20,754 nucleotides of DNA. Source: Oceanospirillaceae bacterium. GTDB lineage: Bacteria; Pseudomonadota; Gammaproteobacteria; Pseudomonadales; Balneatricaceae. The notes under the pieces are model-generated. The model did not search any database, was not told where the DNA came from, and saw only the letters and a program-made list of their open reading frames with translations. Every line of letters begins with the position of its first letter. Positions within the stretch are counted from its first letter, which is position 1. The stretch is from NCBI GenBank assembly GCA_023954795.1, contig JAGSHA010000014.1, positions 1 through 20,754 on the forward strand. Direction: 5' to 3'. The translations under genes and the position numbers were made by a program. This document shows positions 7,754 to 14,420 of this stretch, one piece after another.

Positions 7754-8938
7754 CTAGCGTCGGGTGAGCCAGCGTTTCGGATTGGTCGCCTTTCCTTTGT
7801 AACGGATCGCAAAATACAGCCCCGGTTCTGCCCGGCCACCACTAGCACCCACGGTCGCGACGGTTTCACCGGCAGACACCCAGTCACCAACTTCACGCTG
7901 TAGTGTTTCATTGTAGCCGTAAAGGGTGAGGTAATTACCACCGTGGTCAATTATCAGTACCAGACCATGTCCGCGTAACCAGTCAGAAAACACAACACGA
8001 CCATGATGAGCCGCTTTAACGTCACGCCCCGTCTTCGCTGCGATCCAAATGCCATCATAACGAATATTATCCGCTACGCTACCAAAGCCCCGGCGGATCT
8101 TACCGGCCACAGGCCAGGCCAGCTTACCTTTCAACTCACGGAAATCTTTACCATCCCGGGCCAGAGCTGCTTTATCGATCGTGCGCTGAACTTGTTTCAG
8201 CACCTTCTGCATCCGCTCACGGTCCGCTTTCAAACCGGCTAAGCGCTTCTTATCAGACTTAATCTCACCCTGAATTGCAGCCAGCGTCCTGCCCCGTTCT
8301 TTGCGGCTTTTTTCCAGGTCATCCCGTTCCAGCTTCAGCTGACGGCGTTTCACCACCATCTTCTGCTCAGTGTCGGACAGTTCAGTTTCCGTATTGTTCA
8401 GCTGTTCTAGGCGGGATTTGAAGCTTTTAATCTGATTGGCCAACTCACCGTTAATAATCCCGAAGTAACGCATCATGCGTGAAATTTCTTCCGGATCTCG
8501 TTGCATCAACAACACTTGCAGCCAGGGTTGATGCCCCTGCTTGTATTGTTCTCGCAACTGTCGGCTGATGGAAACGGCGCGCTTGTTCAGCTCTTTGCGC
8601 AAATTATCACGTTTGCCTTCCAATGAACCGGCGTGTGAACCCAAGCGGGAGAGCTGCTTATCCAGTGCCCGAATTTGGCTACTGATCCGGCCAATCGACA
8701 CTTCACTCTTGCGCAGCTTGCGACTGAGACTGGAGGCCTGGCCTTCACTTTTGGACAGTTGTTTCTGCAGGCTCGCGATATCTTTTTTGAGTTTGCGAAT
8801 CTGAGCATCTGAGGCCTGACCATCCGCTGCAAGCGCAACAGAGGTCAGCGAAAAGAAGAGTAGCAGCGGCAGGCAGAGTTTGCGCAATAGCAACAAACTC
8901 ACATCCACCACTGACTGCCGGGTCAAGTACGGCTCCAT
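7754..8938 (-). CDS. envC: Murein hydrolase activator EnvC (coiled coil plus degenerate LytM)
   Basis: Periplasmic division protein of 394 residues. A signal peptide (hydrophobic 13-37, ending SVALA) is followed by two long coiled-coil stretches (about 41-130 and 165-255) and a C-terminal M23/LytM domain (about 272-394). The zinc-site motifs are lost: the usual HxGxD is YDGIW (294-298), and the usual HxH region reads GLYFAIR. This matches E. coli EnvC, which is not a hydrolase itself but activates the amidases AmiA/AmiB at the septum under FtsEX control. The start is not certain: the ATG at 8938 gives a long n-region, and in-frame GTG codons about 30-36 nt further in would give a shorter signal peptide. 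It starts 18 nt after the gpmI stop and is followed by ctpA, a conserved arrangement. Confidence 0.95.
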   Translation of the reverse strand: MEPYLTRQSVVDVSLLLLRKLCLPLLLFFSLTSVALAADGQASDAQIRKLKKDIASLQKQLSKSEGQASSLSRKLRKSEVSIGRISSQIRALDKQLSRLGSHAGSLEGKRDNLRKELNKRAVSISRQLREQYKQGHQPWLQVLLMQRDPEEISRMMRYFGIINGELANQIKSFKSRLEQLNNTETELSDTEQKMVVKRRQLKLERDDLEKSRKERGRTLAAIQGEIKSDKKRLAGLKADRERMQKVLKQVQRTIDKAALARDGKDFRELKGKLAWPVAGKIRRGFGSVADNIRYDGIWIAAKTGRDVKAAHHGRVVFSDWLRGHGLVLIIDHGGNYLTLYGYNETLQREVGDWVSAGETVATVGASGGRAEPGLYFAIRYKGKATNPKRWLTRR

Positions 8939-8956
8939 CCTGATCCCGGCCCTGCG

Positions 8957-10510
8957 TTACTTAGCAATGAGCAGGGAGTTGCCGGTCATCTCTGCTGGCG
9001 CGTCAACCGCCATCAGATCCAGCAAGGTAGGTGCCAGATCGCAGAGTGCGCCATCTTTCAAACTGATCTCCTCAGCCCGTGGACCGTCGTAGACCAATGC
9101 CACCGGCCAGATCGTATGAGCGGTGTGCGGCTGACCGGTTTTCGGATCAACCATCATCTCCACGTTGCCGTGGTCCGCCGTGATCAACGCTTCACCGCCC
9201 ACTTCCGCCATCGCTTCCAGCACTTGGCGAATGCTGTCATCCACCGCTTCAACCGCTTTCACAGCCGCGTCAAAGACACCGGTATGACCGACCATATCGC
9301 CATTGGCAAAGTTGCAGACGATCAGGTCAAATTTGCCGCTTTTAATCGCTTCGACCAGTTTCGCGGTGACTTCCGGTGCGCTCATCTCAGGTTGAAGATC
9401 GTAGGTTGCAACATCCGGTGATGGCACCAGAATGCGCTCTTCACCCGGATACACCGCTTCCTGACCGCCATTAAAGAAGAACGTCACATGGGCGTATTTC
9501 TCAGTTTCAGCGATACGCAGCTGAGTTTTACCCATGCCCGAGAGATACTCACCCAGATCATTGGTGATCGTCAGTGGAGGATAAGCACACGCAGCATCAA
9601 TGCTCGCTGCGTATTCGGTCATCATCACATAACTCGATAGCGCAGGTGTTGTTGTACGCTCAAAGCCTTCAAATTCAGCGCCTTCAACAAAGCAGCGGGT
9701 GATTTCACGGGCACGGTCCGGACGGAAGTTGGCACAGATCAGCGCGTCGCCATCTTCCACCTTCGCCAGTGCTGCGCCAGACGCATCGGTAATCACCGTC
9801 GCCTGTACAAATTCGTCATTTTCATCGCGGGCATACGCCGCCGACAGTGCGGCCTGTCCAGATTCTGCAGTCTGTGCCGCAGTACCCAGTGTCATGGCGT
9901 CGTACGCCTGCTGCACACGATCCCAGCGGTTGTCACGATCCATCGCAAAATAACGTCCAACAACCGTCGCGATACCCCCAAAGCCCAACTCATCAAATTT
10001 CGTCTGCATTTTTAGCAGCGATGGTTCGGCTGAACGTGGCGGCATATCACGCCCATCCAGAACGGCATGCAGATAGATCGCTTTTGCACCACGTTTTGCG
10101 GCCATATCGATCAGCGCAATAATGTGGTCTTCATGGCTGTGTACACCACCCGGAGACAGCAAACCCAACAGGTGCACCGCTTTACCAGCCGCAATCGCCT
10201 TATCCATGCCTTCAATGAGTACTTCGTTGTCGAAGAAATCACCATCGGCAATCGCTTTGGATATACGGGTAAAGTTCTGATACACCGTGCGGCCTGCACC
10301 AATGTTCATATGCCCCACCTCGGAGTTTCCCATCTGTCCATCAGGCAAACCCACTGCCAGACCGGACGTTGCAATACGGGAAACCGGATTGTTCGCCAGC
10401 AGCGTATCCCATACCGGGGTATTAGCCGCTTCAATCGCTGAAGACTCGGACGCTTCGATACCGAAACCATCCAGAATAATAAGAGCTTTAGGTGCGCGCG
10501 CGTTGGTCAT
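8957..10510 (-). CDS. gpmI: 2,3-bisphosphoglycerate-independent phosphoglycerate mutase
   Basis: Interconverts 3- and 2-phosphoglycerate in glycolysis and gluconeogenesis using two manganese ions and a phosphoserine intermediate. The 517-residue length is normal for the family. Visible motifs are ILDGFG (Asp14), GQMGNSEVGHMNIGAGR with the nucleophile Ser63, SPGGVHSHEDH, AVLDGRDMPP, GRYFAMDRDNRWDR, FANGDMVGHTG and ITADHGNVE near the C-terminus. The ATG at 10510 has GGAAAG about 11 nt upstream. It is the first gene of a minus-strand group continuing into envC 18 nt later, and is divergent from the rhodanese gene, the same order as in E. coli (yibN / gpmM-envC-yibQ). Confidence 0.98.
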   Translation of the reverse strand: MTNARAPKALIILDGFGIEASESSAIEAANTPVWDTLLANNPVSRIATSGLAVGLPDGQMGNSEVGHMNIGAGRTVYQNFTRISKAIADGDFFDNEVLIEGMDKAIAAGKAVHLLGLLSPGGVHSHEDHIIALIDMAAKRGAKAIYLHAVLDGRDMPPRSAEPSLLKMQTKFDELGFGGIATVVGRYFAMDRDNRWDRVQQAYDAMTLGTAAQTAESGQAALSAAYARDENDEFVQATVITDASGAALAKVEDGDALICANFRPDRAREITRCFVEGAEFEGFERTTTPALSSYVMMTEYAASIDAACAYPPLTITNDLGEYLSGMGKTQLRIAETEKYAHVTFFFNGGQEAVYPGEERILVPSPDVATYDLQPEMSAPEVTAKLVEAIKSGKFDLIVCNFANGDMVGHTGVFDAAVKAVEAVDDSIRQVLEAMAEVGGEALITADHGNVEMMVDPKTGQPHTAHTIWPVALVYDGPRAEEISLKDGALCDLAPTLLDLMAVDAPAEMTGNSLLIAK

Positions 10511-10758
10511 AGTGGGTCTGTCTTTCCGCCATAAAATATAGAGTTCCGATTGCCCGCTATTCTACGCATATCAGCCTCTGAACGCGAATCACTCCCCCCT
10601 TCATTCAGAGCGATCCCTTTATAGGCAAAAGGAGCAGAAAAAACCCGGCAAATGCAGAGAATTTTGCTCTCCGTCTTATACCCGCACTGATCGCGTTGTA
10701 TACTTACCGGCTTTGATTTAACGCCAGACCTAAGTGGTCATCCGAGTCGGGAAAAACA
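10511..10758. promoter_or_regulatory. Divergent promoter region between gpmI and the rhodanese gene
   Basis: This 248-bp gap must drive both directions. For the rightward genes the best -10 is TATACT at 10699-10704, but no good -35 stands at 16-18 bp. For gpmI, reading the minus strand, TAGAAT near 10560 and TATATT near 10541 are possible -10 boxes, again with poor -35 partners. I see no operator palindrome. Positions are candidates only. Confidence 0.4.
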
Positions 10759-11172
10759 ATGGAACAAGTGATCGAGTTTATTGGTAACCATGTCCTTCTG
10801 GTTTCAGCCTGGTTGCTGACACTGGTTATGTTGCTGTGGAACGAAAACCGCAAAGCGGGCAAGGCGGTCACACCGGCCATTGCGACCCAGCTGATCAACA
10901 AAGAAAGTGCTCTGATTTTGGATATCCGTCCGAAGAAAGAGTGGGACACCGGCCATATTACTGGCGCTCGCCACCTGCCTATCGTCGAACTCGATCGTCG
11001 TATGGACGAACTGAACAAGTTCAAAGAGAAGCCGATCATTGTTGTCTGCAACTTGGGCCAGACAGCAGGCAGTGCTTCTAAGAAACTGCAGGCCGGTGGC
11101 TTCAGCAACGTTGTACGCCTGTCCGGCGGTATGACAGAGTGGAAAGCCCAGTCCCTGCCGGTGGTTAAGTAA
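10759..11172 (+). CDS. yibN: Membrane-anchored rhodanese-like sulfurtransferase (YibN)
   Basis: A 137-residue protein with one N-terminal transmembrane helix (about 10-28) and a single cytoplasmic rhodanese domain. The domain shows LILDIRPKKEWDTGHITGAR (53-72), the substrate-entry motif of the family, and the active-site loop VCNLGQTAGSA with Cys97, followed by VVRLSGGMTEW. Such domains carry a persulfide on the cysteine. E. coli YibN holds the same position next to grxC and secB; the physiological sulfur acceptor is not known from sequence. It is the first gene of a three-gene group: grxC begins 3 nt after its stop, suggesting translational coupling. Conservation of both the cysteine and the membrane helix argues for a functional protein rather than a remnant. 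Confidence 0.92.
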   Translation: MEQVIEFIGNHVLLVSAWLLTLVMLLWNENRKAGKAVTPAIATQLINKESALILDIRPKKEWDTGHITGARHLPIVELDRRMDELNKFKEKPIIVVCNLGQTAGSASKKLQAGGFSNVVRLSGGMTEWKAQSLPVVK

Positions 11173-11175
11173 GTC

Positions 11176-11430
11176 ATGAAAGACACGCTGATCTATACCA
11201 CCGCAATCTGCCCTTTTTGCGTCCGTGCAAAAATGCTGCTGGATCATAAGGGCGTGGAATATACCGAAATTGATATTCACCGACAGCAAGGTGCTCGTCA
11301 GGAGATGATGCAACGCGCGAACCGTCACACTGTACCGCAGATTTTTGTTGGCGATACCCATGTAGGCGGCTGCGACGATCTCTTTGCACTTGAGCATCAG
11401 GGCAAACTTGATGCCCTGCTGGCCGAATAA
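11176..11430 (+). CDS. grxC: Glutaredoxin 3
   Basis: Small thiol-disulfide oxidoreductase of 84 residues that reduces disulfides and glutathionylated proteins with glutathione. The dithiol active site is CPFC (Cys12, Cys15); the family most often has CPYC, a conservative Tyr to Phe change. The cis-proline motif TVPQIFV and the glutathione-binding GGCDDLFAL are present. It starts 3 nt after the rhodanese gene and ends 30 nt before secB. The order yibN-grxC-secB matches E. coli, but gpsA, which follows secB there, is absent here: a terminator comes instead. Confidence 0.96.
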   Translation: MKDTLIYTTAICPFCVRAKMLLDHKGVEYTEIDIHRQQGARQEMMQRANRHTVPQIFVGDTHVGGCDDLFALEHQGKLDALLAE

Positions 11431-11460
11431 AAGCTAATTCAAAAATTTAAGGATATTACG

Positions 11461-11940
11461 ATGGCTGAGAACGAACAGAACCAGGCGGCTGAAGCACAGG
11501 GCCCACAGTTTGCAGTACAGCGCGTTTACCTGAAAGACGCATCTCTGGAGTCCCCAAACGCACCAGAAATCTTCACTAAAGCGTGGCAGCCAGAGATCAA
11601 CCTGGACATGAATTCCCGTACACAGCAGCTTGGCGAAGGCGCGTACGAAGTTGTCCTGACGCTGACCGTGACCGTTAAAAACGAAGGCGAGACTGCATTC
11701 CTGACTGAAATCCAGCAGGCAGGCATCTTCTCCATCGCAGGCCTGGAAGAAGCTGAACTGCACCACACACTGGGTGCATTCTGCCCGAACATCCTGTTCC
11801 CGTATGCACGCGAAGCGATCGACAACATGGTCACCAAAGCAAGCTTCCCACCACTGATGCTGGCTCCGGTTAACTTCGATGCACTGTACGCACAGCAGCT
11901 GGCTCAGCAGCAGTCGCAGACAGAAGGCGCAAGCCACTGA
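11461..11940 (+). CDS. secB: Protein-export chaperone SecB
   Basis: Cytosolic homotetrameric chaperone that keeps precursor proteins unfolded and hands them to SecA for export. The 159-residue protein shows the family core from QFAVQRVYLKDASLESPNAP through LTLTVTVKN, EIQQAGIFSIAG and FCPNILFPYAREAIDNMVTKASFPPLMLAPVNFDALY. The N-terminus is acidic and Gln/Ala-rich and the tail is Gln-rich, both normal for the family. AAGGA lies about 7 nt upstream of the ATG. It is the last gene of the rhodanese-grxC-secB group and ends 21 nt before a bidirectional terminator. Confidence 0.98.
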   Translation: MAENEQNQAAEAQGPQFAVQRVYLKDASLESPNAPEIFTKAWQPEINLDMNSRTQQLGEGAYEVVLTLTVTVKNEGETAFLTEIQQAGIFSIAGLEEAELHHTLGAFCPNILFPYAREAIDNMVTKASFPPLMLAPVNFDALYAQQLAQQQSQTEGASH

Positions 11941-11961
11941 TCAGCATGACCGATCACGCAT

Positions 11962-11993
11962 AAAAAAGCCGGAGCATCTGCTCCGGCTTTTTT
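11962..11993 (+). terminator. Bidirectional intrinsic terminator between secB and the M14 peptidase gene
   Basis: The GC-rich arms GCCGGAGC (11968-11975) and GCTCCGGC (11980-11987) are flanked by six A on the left and six T on the right, so either strand gives a stem followed by a T-tract. It serves secB from the left and the convergent peptidase gene (stop at 12012) from the right. Confidence 0.92.
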
Positions 11994-12011
11994 ATATCTG
12001 AATTCAAGCAA

Positions 12012-12914
12012 TCACTTTCCTGAGTGAACTGAAACGGCACCTTTCTCATCCGTGCCATCCGCCACCTGACTTTCCGGCTGAGCTTTGACCCGCACCCAAC
12101 GCACCAGGTCCACCCACATGCGACTGATATCACCTGCCGAAGGCATAATGCCCGCATAAGGCAACTCGATTGTCATTACCGGTACATTTTTCACATACCA
12201 GCCATAGTTACCTAAAGACCCCGGATAGGTTCCTAAATGGCGCAGATACAGCGGACCCAATTTCTCGGGCGGCTGCTTGTCCCCATCAAAATCCAGAATT
12301 CCGTGAGGAGCATGCACCGATACAATCACGGTAGGTTTGTACTCGTCGATCAATGTATGAATCACTTTACTTTCTGGCTCACTGAGCGGCTTCTCGCCCG
12401 GATAGTAGCGCTTACGCTTGCTCGCTTCCTGTTGCCAGTATTCCAGCGGAGTCAGCTTTGCCGCTGCCGGAATGAAGTTCCGATTGAGATCTACATTATT
12501 GGCATTCACGCGGGTCGCCGGGCGACGCAGCAAACCATCAGGATTAGCCAACGGCAGGAAGTGCCAGTCGAACGAACCGCTGTGATGCTGATTCAGCGTA
12601 TTCAGCCACTTGAATGTCACACTGACACTGGATAGCTCATCACCGTGGATACCACCAATAAACAAGATACGGACCGGATTCTTCACACCCGGTTTGGCCG
12701 CATAGTGTGCTTCCAGAATAGGCTGGTTGCTGGCGGAATAGAATCGAGGCTGGTAGAACTGGATATTCGAGCACTCCTTATAGGAAACACTCGCCAGCCG
12801 GTCACTGATTTTTTTACACATCTGTGCCACTTCATCGGACGTTTCGGTCTGAGCCGCAGCTTGAACCTGTGTACCGATCAGCAACAACGCGAGAAGGGAA
12901 ACAATCACCCGCAT
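12012..12914 (-). CDS. Exported M14-family zinc peptidase (carboxypeptidase / murein-peptide-amidase-like)
   Basis: A 300-residue protein with a signal peptide (MRVIVSLLALLLIGTQVQA, cleavage near residue 19) and an M14 zinc peptidase domain. Readable active-site elements are the zinc ligands His90 and Glu93 in GGIHGDE, the substrate-binding DLNRNF (142-147), the third zinc ligand His201 in VSVHAPHG, and the likely catalytic Glu250 in MTIELP. The SEPES segment (178-182) and overall pattern recall MpaA-type murein peptide amidases, but those are usually cytoplasmic, whereas this one is exported. A periplasmic role trimming peptidoglycan peptides is inference; succinylglutamate desuccinylase/aspartoacylase relatives are the alternative. 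I start at the ATG at 12914, which has CAGG 8 nt upstream and begins the signal peptide; an ATG at 12941 adds nine residues. It follows the small unknown gene by 47 nt. Confidence 0.85.
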   Translation of the reverse strand: MRVIVSLLALLLIGTQVQAAAQTETSDEVAQMCKKISDRLASVSYKECSNIQFYQPRFYSASNQPILEAHYAAKPGVKNPVRILFIGGIHGDELSSVSVTFKWLNTLNQHHSGSFDWHFLPLANPDGLLRRPATRVNANNVDLNRNFIPAAAKLTPLEYWQQEASKRKRYYPGEKPLSEPESKVIHTLIDEYKPTVIVSVHAPHGILDFDGDKQPPEKLGPLYLRHLGTYPGSLGNYGWYVKNVPVMTIELPYAGIMPSAGDISRMWVDLVRWVRVKAQPESQVADGTDEKGAVSVHSGK

Positions 12915-12961
12915 CTTATTACCTGTTATTAAGTCAATCAAAGCGCGCTGACAACGCAGCC

Positions 12962-13282
12962 TCAGCTGCGCTCGCCACGCGCCATTCGCAACAGTTTCTC
13001 TGCCGCCCCGGTCGCCAGCACCGATTCAATCTCCGCTGCTTGCATGGGCACAATACTGAGCATTGCGTTTGCCGGCACTTGCCTGAAATCAGCCAACTGC
13101 TGCAACGTATCCACCAGCACAACACAGGGCAACACCTGCTGCTGAAGTGCCAATATATTGATACGCTGAGTCTCACCAGACTGAAAGAGAATCCGTCCGC
13201 CGAGGTGATCAATTGCCGCAAGGCAGCTTGGCGACGACATTAAAGGGTCGAACTGGGTGAGGATTATAGCATCCTGCTTCAT
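12962..13282 (-). CDS. Small protein of unknown function (106 residues)
   Basis: I do not recognise this protein. It has no signal peptide or membrane helix and reads as a small soluble alpha/beta protein: hydrophobic strands such as DAIILTQF, RINILAL and LPCVVLVDTL alternate with helical, Gln- and Ala-rich segments, and it ends in a basic tail LLRMARGERS. Cys residues occur at about positions 20 and 53, but no known metal or catalytic motif stands out. The ATG at 13282 has no strong ribosome site. It is a plausible gene because it fills the space between the peptidase gene and the divergent MEKHLA gene, runs the same way as the peptidase 47 nt upstream of it, and its hydrophobic pattern is protein-like. 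An overlapping minus-strand frame at 12934-13221 looks much less protein-like. Confidence 0.6.
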   Translation of the reverse strand: MKQDAIILTQFDPLMSSPSCLAAIDHLGGRILFQSGETQRINILALQQQVLPCVVLVDTLQQLADFRQVPANAMLSIVPMQAAEIESVLATGAAEKLLRMARGERS

Positions 13283-13328
13283 GATTTTAGGTTCATTCTA
13301 TTCATGTTAAGCGTTAGTATCGCAGTCC

Positions 13329-13829
13329 ATGCTTCATCATGACAAGGGCTCCGTGTCTCCTATGCAACCGTGGCAAAATGAATCGATCATTCAGTTATCC
13401 CAGATCATTATTCAGAGCTTTCATGAGCGTCTGGGCAATCCGCTGAGCAACCTGCCTGACTCAGCAACACAGCAGCAGCTAGCTCAAGCATTGTACGAAG
13501 CTCCTTATGTGGTACTGGCCCATGATGGCGCGGCCGATCCTTGCTTTACCTACGCAAACTTAGCCGCACAGCGCTTATGGGAGCTTGAGTGGGATGAGTT
13601 TATTGGCATGCCGTCACGTTATTCGGCCGAACCGGACCTGCGAGAAGTACGCGCGGCGATGCTGGAACGCGTTCAACGGGACGGCTACATTGATGACTAC
13701 CGCGGCATCCGTATCAGCAAAACGGGACGGCGCTTTGAGCTGGGCAAAACGATTGTCTGGAATTTACAGGTCCCCACAGGGGATTACTGTGGTCAGGCGG
13801 CGACCTTCAGTGAATGGACGCCACTATAA
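13329..13829 (+). CDS. MEKHLA-domain (PAS-like) protein
   Basis: A cytosolic protein of up to 166 residues made almost wholly of one MEKHLA domain, a PAS-related sensory fold first described at the C-terminus of plant HD-ZIP III proteins and also found as stand-alone bacterial proteins. Visible signatures are LAQALYEAPYVVLAHDGAAD, YANLAAQRLWELEWDEFIGM, PSRYSAEPDLREVRAAMLERV, GYIDDYRGIRIS and the closing GQAATFSEW. No output domain is attached, so a partner or ligand cannot be named. The start is uncertain: the ATG at 13329 has no ribosome site, a GTG at 13353 has AAGGG 4 nt upstream, and an ATG at 13362 follows. It is divergent from the small unknown gene and convergent with trmL, whose stop lies 20 nt away. 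Confidence 0.82.
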   Translation: MLHHDKGSVSPMQPWQNESIIQLSQIIIQSFHERLGNPLSNLPDSATQQQLAQALYEAPYVVLAHDGAADPCFTYANLAAQRLWELEWDEFIGMPSRYSAEPDLREVRAAMLERVQRDGYIDDYRGIRISKTGRRFELGKTIVWNLQVPTGDYCGQAATFSEWTPL

Positions 13830-13850
13830 TCAACCACAGAGATGTTGATT
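13828..13850. repeat. Inverted repeat spanning two convergent stop codons
   Basis: AATCAAC (13828-13834) and GTTGATT (13844-13850) are perfect 7-bp inverted arms around a 9-nt loop. They include part of the stop codons of both the MEKHLA gene and trmL. There is no T-tract and the arms are AT-rich, so it would be at best a weak terminator. Confidence 0.35.
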
Positions 13851-14314
13851 TACTGACCGCCAGCAAAACCTAACTGCCGCCATGCTTCGTACACCACGAT
13901 AGCACAAGCATTCGATAAGTTAAGACTGCGACTTTCTTCCTTCATCGGCAAACGTAGCAGCGTCTCCTGCGGCAGTGACTCCCGCACCTCGGGTGGCAAA
14001 CCTCGCGTCTCCGGACCAAACAACAGCACATCACCCGGCACGAACTGAGCATCACAGTAATTACCTGTACCTTTGGTCGTCAGCGCCCAGACATTCTTCG
14101 GCTGAATCACCTCCAGCGCGGCATCCAGATCTTTATGCACTTGAACGGCCGCGAACTCATGATAATCCAGCCCTGCACGACGCAGCTTTTTGTCATCAAA
14201 ATCAAAACCCAACGGCTCTACGAGATGAAGCTGAAACCCGGTATTCGCGCACAAGCGAATAATATTGCCGGTATTTGGCGGAATTTCAGGTTCGAAGAGA
14301 ACAACATGCAACAT
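13850..14314 (-). CDS. trmL: tRNA (cytidine/uridine 34-2'-O)-methyltransferase TrmL
   Basis: SPOUT-class methyltransferase that 2'-O-methylates the wobble base of the two tRNA-Leu isoacceptors in E. coli, using S-adenosylmethionine. From the ATG at 14314 the protein has 154 residues, close to the usual length. The family motifs are present: PEIPPNTGNIIRLCANTG near the start, then the knot region LLFGPETRGLP (97-107) and LRLPMKEESRSLNLSNA (120-136) followed by VVYEAW. An upstream in-frame start at 14341 would add nine residues before MLHVVLFEP and is rejected because the family begins at this point. It lies 106 nt after ntrC on the same strand, with a candidate promoter of its own in that gap. 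Confidence 0.95.
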   Translation of the reverse strand: MLHVVLFEPEIPPNTGNIIRLCANTGFQLHLVEPLGFDFDDKKLRRAGLDYHEFAAVQVHKDLDAALEVIQPKNVWALTTKGTGNYCDAQFVPGDVLLFGPETRGLPPEVRESLPQETLLRLPMKEESRSLNLSNACAIVVYEAWRQLGFAGGQ

Positions 14315-14362
14315 AAACACACCCGTAGCAGCGATCGGCAAAATAGGATAAAACGTGGCGGG

Positions 14363-14391
14363 AGTGTAAGACAGGGACTGCTGCGGTTCAA
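14363..14391 (-). promoter_or_regulatory. Candidate sigma-70 promoter for trmL
   Basis: On the minus strand TTGAAC (14391-14386) and TACACT (14368-14363) are separated by exactly 17 nt, each matching consensus at four of six positions. The promoter would begin trmL transcription about 45 nt before its ATG. Its -35 lies inside the hairpin that follows ntrC. Confidence 0.4.
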
Positions 14392-14398
14392 CAGCCCC
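14374..14398 (-). terminator. Hairpin after ntrC, possible weak terminator
   Basis: Arms 14374-14383 and 14389-14398 pair over 10 positions, two of them G-U in one strand, around a 5-nt loop, starting 23 nt after the ntrC stop. No T-tract follows in the minus direction, so strong intrinsic termination is unlikely. Confidence 0.35.
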
Positions 14399-14420
14399 TT
14401 AAAGCAGAACGATCAGATGA

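Noticed and set aside
10804..11397. 197-codon minus-strand frame across the rhodanese gene and grxC
   Set aside because: It is antisense to two genes with intact catalytic motifs and carries no recognisable domain.
12934..13221. 95-codon minus-strand frame overlapping the small unknown gene
   Set aside because: The translation is rich in Cys, Arg and Trp and would overlap the peptidase-proximal gap; the alternative frame at 12962-13282 is more protein-like.
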